Positions 57,639 through 64,000 of a stretch of 64,000 bases of DNA are shown here, in pieces (within the stretch, counting starts at the first letter, position 1; the number at the start of each line of letters is the position of its first letter). The notes below the pieces were generated by a model that worked only from the letters and a program-made list of their open reading frames with translations, was not told the origin of the DNA and ran no database searches. The translations under genes were made by a program, and so were the position numbers. The stretch comes from Aquila chrysaetos chrysaetos (Eukaryota > Chordata > Aves > Accipitriformes > Accipitridae): assembly GCF_900496995.4 (NCBI RefSeq), contig NC_044012.1:1984001-2048000 (forward strand), read 5' to 3'.

Positions 57639-59386
57639 ATGCCCCGCTCCTTCCTGGTGAAGAAACCTTCCAGCACCCGCATCCCCAACTACGGCCAGCT
57701 CGACACCGGCGCTCGCGGTAAGGCTGCACGGTTCCACCTGCACCGGGGGATCCCGGGACCACCACCACCCCCACCCCCCCGGGACCCTCAGTTCCTGCTG
57801 CCACCCCTGCGGTGGGCAGGGACTCCCCGGCTGAGCTTGGGGTGATGCCCTGTGCCGAGATGCTGGGGGACTCCCTGGCTCCGTGCCCCCACGCTGTCAG
57901 CCCCATCCCAGGTGGCTCGGCCAGCTGGGCAGAGATGCTGGTGATGGGGGGGGGGGGGGCGGGTTGGGGGAGAATTGGGGTCACCTGGGGGCTTCCCAAA
58001 GCTAGGCATGCGGGACCCTCCCCTCCAACATACCCCCATCCTCCCCACCCATATAGGGGTCCCTGTGCTGCTGGGAGGCAGGCGGGGGGACAGGAGCAAG
58101 TCAGTGGGTGCTTGCCAGCGTGGTACCTGCCCCCCCCCAGCCATGCTGCCCCAGGGGATGCCCAGATTTTGGGGTGCGTCCAGCCCCAGGCGAGCTGGCA
58201 CCCAGGCACAAGCTGGGCTCCAGCAGGCGCTGGGGGTGTCTGTGACTCCCCTTTTGGGGTGAAAGGACTGGTTTTGCTCTGTTTTGCAGTGGGTGCCTTG
58301 GTTCTGCATTGCCCAGGGGTGGGAGCAGAGGGGTGACCTGGTGCGTGACCCCCAGGGGGGGCGTTCCGGGGACCGGGCAGGCAGCCCGGCTGCCATCCCT
58401 CATCCCTTAACCCCCTCCCCATTCCCACAGAGCTCGACGGCTTGTGTGACTGCGGGGGGCTGCTCCCCCCCGGCCACCGCCAGCCCCCCGTGCCCCCCGC
58501 TCCTCCCTGCCTGCAGGACCGCGGCCGCCTTCTCTCCCGCTTCCCCCTCCTGCTGCCCCCCGACACCAAGGCTTCCCCCATCCCGACGGGCACCCCCAGC
58601 CCGGGCAACCCCCTGAAGGACATCCAGACCCTCAACCTGCCCCTGCGGCGGGGGCCGCACCGGCGCAGCTTCAGCTGCCGGCACTGCGCCCGGGCGTACG
58701 CCAGCTTGGGCGCCCTGAAGATGCACATCCGTACCCACACCCTGCCCTGCCAGTGCCGCCTCTGCGGAAAAGCCTTCTCCCGGCCCTGGCTGCTCCAGGG
58801 TCACATCCGCACCCACACAGGTAAGGATGGGACCCCCCCACCGGCTCCTGCTGGTCCTGCCGGTACCTCTGCTTTTTGGGGACGATGGGTGCAAAATCGC
58901 CATCCGTCCGGGTTCGGCGTGGCTTGGTCTCTAGGAGGGACCCGCCTGGGGTGGGCACGGCCGGGGGTGCTGGGGGGGGGGGGGCTGGCGTGCCGGCATG
59001 CACCGTGAGTCCCGTGGGAGACCCCCTGGCAGGTCCCACTCTTAAGGTTGCCCACCAGGAAGGCACCGGTGGGTTCAGGGGATTCCTGGGAAGTACTTGG
59101 GGGAGGCACAGGGAAAGGTGGTGAGAGCGATGCAGGAGGGGATGACGGGGGGGGGGGGGCGGGGTGACCTTGGGTACGGGGGTGCCCTGACACGTGTCCC
59201 GCAGGGGAGAAGCCCTACGCCTGCCCCCACTGCAGCCGGGCTTTCGCCGACCGCTCCAACCTCCGCGCCCACCTCCAGACCCACTCGGACGTCAAGAAGT
59301 ACCGGTGCCGTGCCTGCGCCAGGACCTTCTCCCGCATGTCGCTGCTGGCCCGGCACGAGGAGGGGGGGTGTTGCGGTACGTCCTGA
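57639..59386 (+). CDS. SNAI3: Snail family zinc-finger repressor 3, complete, 3 exons, short form
   Basis: Nuclear C2H2 transcriptional repressor that binds E-boxes. Exons 57639-57717, 58431-58820 and 59205-59386 join in phase to 216 residues; human SNAI3 has 292. The N-terminus MPRSFLVKK is the SNAG motif that recruits LSD1/CoREST. Exon 2 encodes a proline-rich linker and two fingers ([38 protein letters not shown]). Exon 3 encodes two more ([19 protein letters not shown] and a final [19 protein letters not shown]). Human SNAI3 carries one further finger before these; it is absent here and is not found in the introns. The four remaining fingers, their linkers and the reading frame are intact. 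Confidence 0.93.
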
Positions 59387-59440
59387 GCCCCCCCCCCCCA
59401 ACACGCACAGCCGCCCCGGAGAGGGCAGCGAGCCCCACGC

Positions 59441-59551
59441 TGCGCCGTGCCGTGCCGCGCCGCACCGTGCCATGTTGCAGCGTGCTGTGCCGTGCTGCAC
59501 CGCATCATACTGCGCCATGCCGTGCTGTGCCGTGCCGTGCCGTGCCGGTGC
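59441..59551. repeat. (GTGCC)n-type pentamer repeat in SNAI3 3' UTR
   Basis: Diverged tandem GTGCC units with GTGCT and ATGCC variants, starting about 55 bases after the SNAI3 stop. It is the same pentamer as the arrays at 18043-18066 and 61891-62105. Confidence 0.8.
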
Positions 59552-59724
59552 AACACCGCAAGAAGGGACACGAGAGCATCGGACAGGACTACCTGGACTT
59601 TGGCAGCGGGTCACCGAAGCCCCGCGGCTGCTCCCCGGTGGCTCTGGGGGACACGGTGCCTGGCTCGTTCCCCCACCGCTTTTGGGCACCGGGGAGGATT
59701 CTTACCCCTTACATCGCAAGAGCC

Positions 59725-59730
59725 ATTAAA
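59725..59730 (+). terminator. Candidate SNAI3 polyadenylation signal ATTAAA
   Basis: ATTAAA about 340 bases after the SNAI3 stop, with GT-rich sequence 30-50 bases further on. It implies a short 3' UTR that includes the pentamer repeat. Confidence 0.5.
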
Positions 59731-59759
59731 AGCGGAGCTGAGCACCACACGTCAGTGAA

Positions 59760-61350
59760 GAAAGTGTCCTTTAGTGCTGCCGGGGCTGTCCCTGCTCGGC
59801 CGGCATCGTGTCCCACCAGCCCCGGCGCAGGATCCGGCCCGAGTCCGGCTGCCAGCCCCTCTGTGTGTTCTGTAGAGCATCCTCCTCCCTCTCCTGCATC
59901 CCCGCAGCTCCCTGCCTGGGCACAGCACCGCTGAGGGATGGAGCAGGGGTCCTGGCCGGCCTCGTGCCCCAAAAAAGGGACCCGGTGGCCTTTTGGGACT
60001 CAGGACCGCGTGTCCCCAGTGGCATACTAGGATCTAGCCTGGCCAGGACTGGGACGGCAGAGACGATGGGGACAAGGACACCCCGCCAGTGACCCCGACG
60101 TCCCCGCGGCGCGGTGACACTCAGGGTGGTGGCGGCGGGACCGTCCTCGCCGTGGGGATCCCGTCGCCCTCCCCACGGCCCCGCGGCGGTGGGGACAGCC
60201 CCGTCCCCGCTGGTGTCACCCCAGGCGCTGGGTGCATGGTGGGGGGGGGGGGGGACGGGGACGGAGGATTTGGGTGGGTGCCGGAGGAAGCCGCCGCGTG
60301 CGCCCCGTGCTATTTGCAGCTCTGCCCGGCTAAATCGGGCCCCGCACCTGTGCCGGCGGCGGGGGGAAAGAATCCCACACCCCAAAATAGCCGCGTGCCG
60401 GCCCCTCCCCTCCCGCCCATGGAAAATGCTTATAAATACCCCGGGAGGGGGGGGGGCACAGCCAGGGACCCCCCACCCTGCCACCGAGGGGGTCCCCGAA
60501 GGTCCCCGCTCTGGCGAGGGGCGGTGGTGGTGGTGGTGGGGGGGGGGATGCTGCTGCTCCCCTCATCCCCTTGGGTATTTATTGAGGGTGGGATGGGACC
60601 CGCCCCCCCCCCCCACCGGCGGTGACCCCGTGGGAGTGGGGCTGTGCCCACCGGCACCGCGGTGTCACCCACGTGCCGGGCGTGTCCCCCCCCCCGCCAC
60701 CCGGATTTGTGGGATATTTTCCACTGCAAGTGAGCGACCAGGGGATAAAAATACCCCCGGGGGGGGGGACACACACATGCACATGTGGCGGGGGCCCGGC
60801 TGGGGTTGCCTGTGGGGGTGGGATGGGGCCACTCGGGGCGGGGTGTGTGTGGGTGGCTTCCAGCCTCTGGTGTGCTGGGGGCACTGGGAGCACTGGGAGG
60901 GGGGAACTGGGAGCACTGGGAGGGGGAGCTGGGAGCACTGGAGGGTCTGGGGCTGCTGGGGTCACTGTGGGCACCGCAAGGTGACTGGGAGCACCGAAGG
61001 GATGCCAAGGGCACTGGGAGGACTGGAGGGGCACTGGGATATTGGGGTACTGGGCATACTGGGAGCACTGGCTGCTGGCAAAGGCACCGGGAGCGCTGGA
61101 GGCACTGGGATACTGGGGGCCCTGAAGGCTCTGGGAGCACTGGGGGAGTCCCGGGGTTATTGGGAGCACTGGGGTGGGGGGGGTACAGGGGGTTTGGGAC
61201 CACTGGGGCAGTGCTGGGGTAACTGGGAGAAGTGTTGCACCGGGGGTACTGAGGGCACGGGGAGCACTGGGGTTTTGGGGGCAGAGGGGTGTTGGTTGGG
61301 GAGCACTGGGAGCACTGGAGGGGAACTGGGAGCACTGGTGGGGCACTGGG
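59760..61350. other. SNAI3-MVD spacer
   Basis: No supported exon. Contents: TATAAATACCCC at 60431, an inverted copy GGGTATTTA near 60574, and TAAAAATACCCCC near 60747, then a G-rich minisatellite from about 60870. Many G or C runs occur. Confidence 0.55.
60870..61350. repeat. GGGAGCACT minisatellite upstream of MVD
   Basis: Tandem, irregular units of about 9-20 bases built on CTGGGAGCACTGGGAG, CTGGAGG and TACTGGG variants, roughly 35 copies. It stops shortly before the NRF1 and YY1 sites of the MVD promoter. The G-rich strand is the coding strand of MVD. Confidence 0.88.
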
Positions 61351-61359
61351 AGCACCGGC

Positions 61360-61647
61360 TCGGCCCCGCCCCCGCCGGTCCCCGACGGCGCATGCGCAAG
61401 CTCCTTCCCGACTCCAAGATGGCGCCCCCCGCACGCCCGTGCCAGCGCCGGCAAGGGGGCGGGGAGGGGTGGGGCCGCTCCGTGGTCCGATCGCTGCCAT
61501 TGGGCGTCGGGTGCCGGGCGCTGCGGCGCCGACCAATGGCAGGGTGGGAATCCTCCACGGGCGACGGTCACCTGGGTGGTGCGGGGGCGGGGCTTGAGGC
61601 CGCCCGCGACTTTGCCGGGAGCGGCGGCCGGCGGCGGCGGCGACGAG
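61360..61647 (+). promoter_or_regulatory. MVD promoter with NRF1, YY1, CCAAT and GC boxes
   Basis: GCGCATGCGC at 61388-61397 is an NRF1 consensus. AAGATGGCG at 61416-61424 is a YY1 site. CCAAT boxes lie at 61533-61537 (plus) and 61499-61503 (minus). GC boxes are at about 61454-61464 and 61583-61593. No TATA box is present. MVD is a known SREBP-2 target, and SREBP usually works beside NF-Y at CCAAT boxes. I did not see a clean sterol regulatory element. Confidence 0.7.
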
Positions 61648-64000
61648 ATGGCGGAGGAGCGGGGCCTCGCCATGGTCACCTGCACGGCCCCCGTCAACAT
61701 CGCCGTCATCAAGTACTGTGAGTACGGGCGGCTGGAGGCTGTCCCTGCGGCCGGGACACCCCCTCGGTCCTGGGGGGGGGGAACCAGGCGGGACGGAGAC
61801 GACAGCCCCCCCCCCCCCCCCCCCCCCCCGGGTGCGGGGCGGGCCGGTGGCGGGGACGGGGACGGGTTTGGCACCTGCCCGGGGGTGGGAGTGAGCAAAA
61901 GTGCCGTGCCATGCCGTGCCATGCCGTGCCATGCCGTGCCATGCCGTGCCACGGTGCAGTGTGCCAAGCCAACCCATGCCAAGCTGTGCCATGCCGTGCC
62001 TGTGCCACTCTGTGCCGTGCCGAGCCGTGCCGAGCCAACCTATGACACGCTGATGCTGAGCCGTGTCGTGCCACGCAATGCTGCGCCGTGCCAAGCCGCG
62101 CCGCGCCGTCTCTTGCAGGGGGCAAGCGGGACAATGACCTGATCCTGCCCATCAACTCCTCCCTGAGCGTGACGCTGCACCAGGACCAGGTTGGTGTGGG
62201 GTCCAGGTCAGGGTCAAGCCCCTTTGCCCCCCCAACCCTGTGCACAGGGGGGGGGCTGCTGAGCCCCCCACCCGCTGCGCTCACCCCCCCCCCCCCCCCC
62301 CCCCCCGGCAGCTGAAGACCACCACCACGGCCGCCGCCAGCCGGGACTTTGCGGAGGACCGGCTGTGGCTGAACGGGGAGGAGGCCGACGTGGGGCACCC
62401 CCGGCTGCAGGCCTGCCTGCGGGAAGGTGAGTGTCCCCCCCGACCCCGGGCACCCCGGGGGGGCCGGGCACGGTGTCCCCCATACCGCCCCCCCCCCCCC
62501 CGGCCTCGCCTGGCTCTTGTCCCCTCGCAGTGCGGCGCCTGGCCCGTAAGCGCCGGGGCGGCAGCGACGAGGACGCAGCCCCGCTCAGCCTCTCCTACAA
62601 AATCCATATCGCCACCGAGAACAACTTCCCCACGGCCGCCGGCTTGGCATCCTCCGCCGCCGGCTACGCCTGCCTGGGTGGGTGAGCGGGGACTTGGGGG
62701 GGGGGTTTTTTACCGGGAGCGGGGTGGTAGGGGTGTTTCCTCCCCGCCGACCCCATCCCCTCCCCGCAGTGTCGGCGCTGGCGCGGCTGTACGGCGTGGA
62801 GGGCGAGCTGTCGGAGGTGGCGCGGCGCGGCTCGGGCAGCGCCTGCCGCAGCATGTTGGGGGGCTTCGTGCAGTGGCAGCGGGGCGAGCGGCCGGACGGC
62901 AGGGACAGCCTCGCCCACCAAGTGGCCCCCGAAACGCACTGGCCGGAGCTCAGGGTCCTCGTCCTGGTGGTGAGGGACTGGCGGAGCGTGGGGGGGGGGG
63001 CACGGCTGTACCCCACCACCCACCCTGGCTGGGTGGGATTTGCGGGGGGAGGGTGGTGGGAGCACCGCGACCCCGTGTGGGTGCAGACCCCGGGGCTCAG
63101 GGGAACCCCTTTGGTGGGTCTGGGGGCTCAGGGGGGTTCACGTCCTGCTGTCTGTGTCTCCCGCCCCCCCCCCCAGGTCAGTGGGGAGAAGAAGCAGGTG
63201 GGCAGCACGGCGGGGATGCAGACCAGCGTGGACACCAGCCCCTTGCTGAAGGTACGGGGCAACGGGCCTGATCCTGCCCCGGGGAAGCTGCCTGCCTCCT
63301 GCCTGCAGGCAGGGTTTGGGGTCCCGTTTCCCTCGGAGGGGGGCATTTCTCTGTGCTGGAGGGCATGGCGGCGGGGGGGGAGGTTGCTCCTGTGGTGCCA
63401 CCCGAGTGAAGCCCAAAGGTGGGTGTCGCCGAATCGGGGTGACCGCGACCCACCTGCCGCGGCAGCACCGGGCAGAGGTGGTGGTGCCGGAACGCCTGGC
63501 CCTGATGATGCGGCACATCCGTGAGCGGGACTTCGAGGGCTTCGGGCAACTCGCCATGCGGGACAGCAACCAGTTCCACGCCACCTGCCTCGACACCTTC
63601 CCCCCCATCTTCTACCTCAACGACCTTTCGCGGCACATCATCGCCCTGGCACACCGCTTCAACGCCCACCACGGACGCACCAAGGTACCGGCTGGCCGCG
63701 CCGGCCCCGTGGGGCTTCTGGTTTGCTGTGGTGGCGCGGTCCGTCACCGTGTCCCCTCCTCATCCCGCCGCAGGTAGCCTACACCTTCGACGCCGGCCCC
63801 AACGCCGTCATCTTCACGCTGGCCGACACCGTGGCCGAGTTCGTGGAGGTGGTGAGATGCAGCTTCCCCCCCGCCGCCAATGGGGACCAGTAAGGCCAAT
63901 CCCATCTCTTACTGGGGGGTGGGGGGGAAGGAGCGGGATGGCGGGGGGGCTCGGGACTGAGCACTCCGCCGTGCCGCAGGTTCGTGCGGGGGATGCCGGT
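61648..64000 (+). CDS. MVD: Diphosphomevalonate decarboxylase, 5' part, runs off window
   Basis: Decarboxylates mevalonate 5-diphosphate to isopentenyl diphosphate using ATP, in the sterol/isoprenoid pathway; GHMP kinase superfamily. Exons: 61648-61717, 62119-62189, 62312-62426, 62531-62677, 62770-62969, 63177-63251, 63466-63684, 63774-63889, and 63980 to the window end. All phases agree, giving about 344 of the roughly 400 codons expected. Motifs: [15 protein letters not shown] at the N-terminus, the ATP-binding loop [17 protein letters not shown] (116-132), [10 protein letters not shown], and the catalytic aspartate D305 in [10 protein letters not shown], the same number as in human. The start is in a Kozak-like CGAGATGG. 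An alternative downstream ATG (codon 9) exists, but the first fits the human N-terminus length. Confidence 0.96.
61891..62105. repeat. (GTGCC)n pentamer repeat in MVD intron 1
   Basis: About 40 units of GTGCC/ATGCC, cleanest at 61901-61955 (alternating GTGCC and ATGCC) and more diverged to the right. It ends within about 15 bases of the exon 2 acceptor. Confidence 0.85.
62284..62306. repeat. C23 homopolymer at MVD exon 3 acceptor
   Basis: An uninterrupted C run that serves as the polypyrimidine tract. It ends at 62306, five bases before exon 3 begins at 62312. A C24 run lies at 61806-61829 in intron 1. Confidence 0.85.

Overview
The window is vertebrate nuclear DNA, almost certainly from a bird. 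Seven protein genes lie in the order APRT(+), CDT1(-), PIEZO1(+), CTU2(-), RNF166(+), SNAI3(+), MVD(+). From memory this is the gene order of human 16q24.3, read in reverse, and it matches a conserved avian microchromosome segment. Very high GC, many introns of 80-130 bases, long G and C runs and dense minisatellites fit an avian microchromosome. I joined exons by GT/AG sites, reading phase and similarity to the human proteins as I remember them. Species and database identity were not tested.

Layout: 1-3300 holds no gene I recognise and may be GALNS 3' flank. A 46-49 base G-rich minisatellite (about 3300-5110) runs up to the first exon of APRT (5229-7914). About 3.6 kb without coding follows. 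CDT1 (11486-15655, minus) has an E2F/E-box promoter at 15656-15915. PIEZO1 (18331-43169) fills the centre with 50 coding exons and a 7.1 kb first intron. CTU2 (43968-48550, minus) ends tail-to-tail with PIEZO1 and starts head-to-head with RNF166 (48678-53683) across a 127-base promoter carrying a full CRE. RNF166 has a long 3' UTR to about 56400. SNAI3 is at 57639-59386. MVD starts at 61648 and runs off the right end after about 344 codons.

These are unrelated housekeeping or signalling genes, not a pathway cluster: purine salvage (APRT), replication licensing (CDT1), a mechanosensitive channel (PIEZO1), tRNA wobble-uridine thiolation (CTU2), a ubiquitin ligase (RNF166), a Snail-family repressor (SNAI3) and a sterol-pathway decarboxylase (MVD). 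I see no new multi-gene system. The points most worth a second look are three places where the reading frame breaks near homopolymers in otherwise intact genes (two in PIEZO1, one in RNF166), a SNAI3 lacking its first zinc finger, several large minisatellites with higher-order structure, and compact promoters with strong factor sites. I found no retroviral or other virus-like element, transposon gene, tRNA or rRNA.
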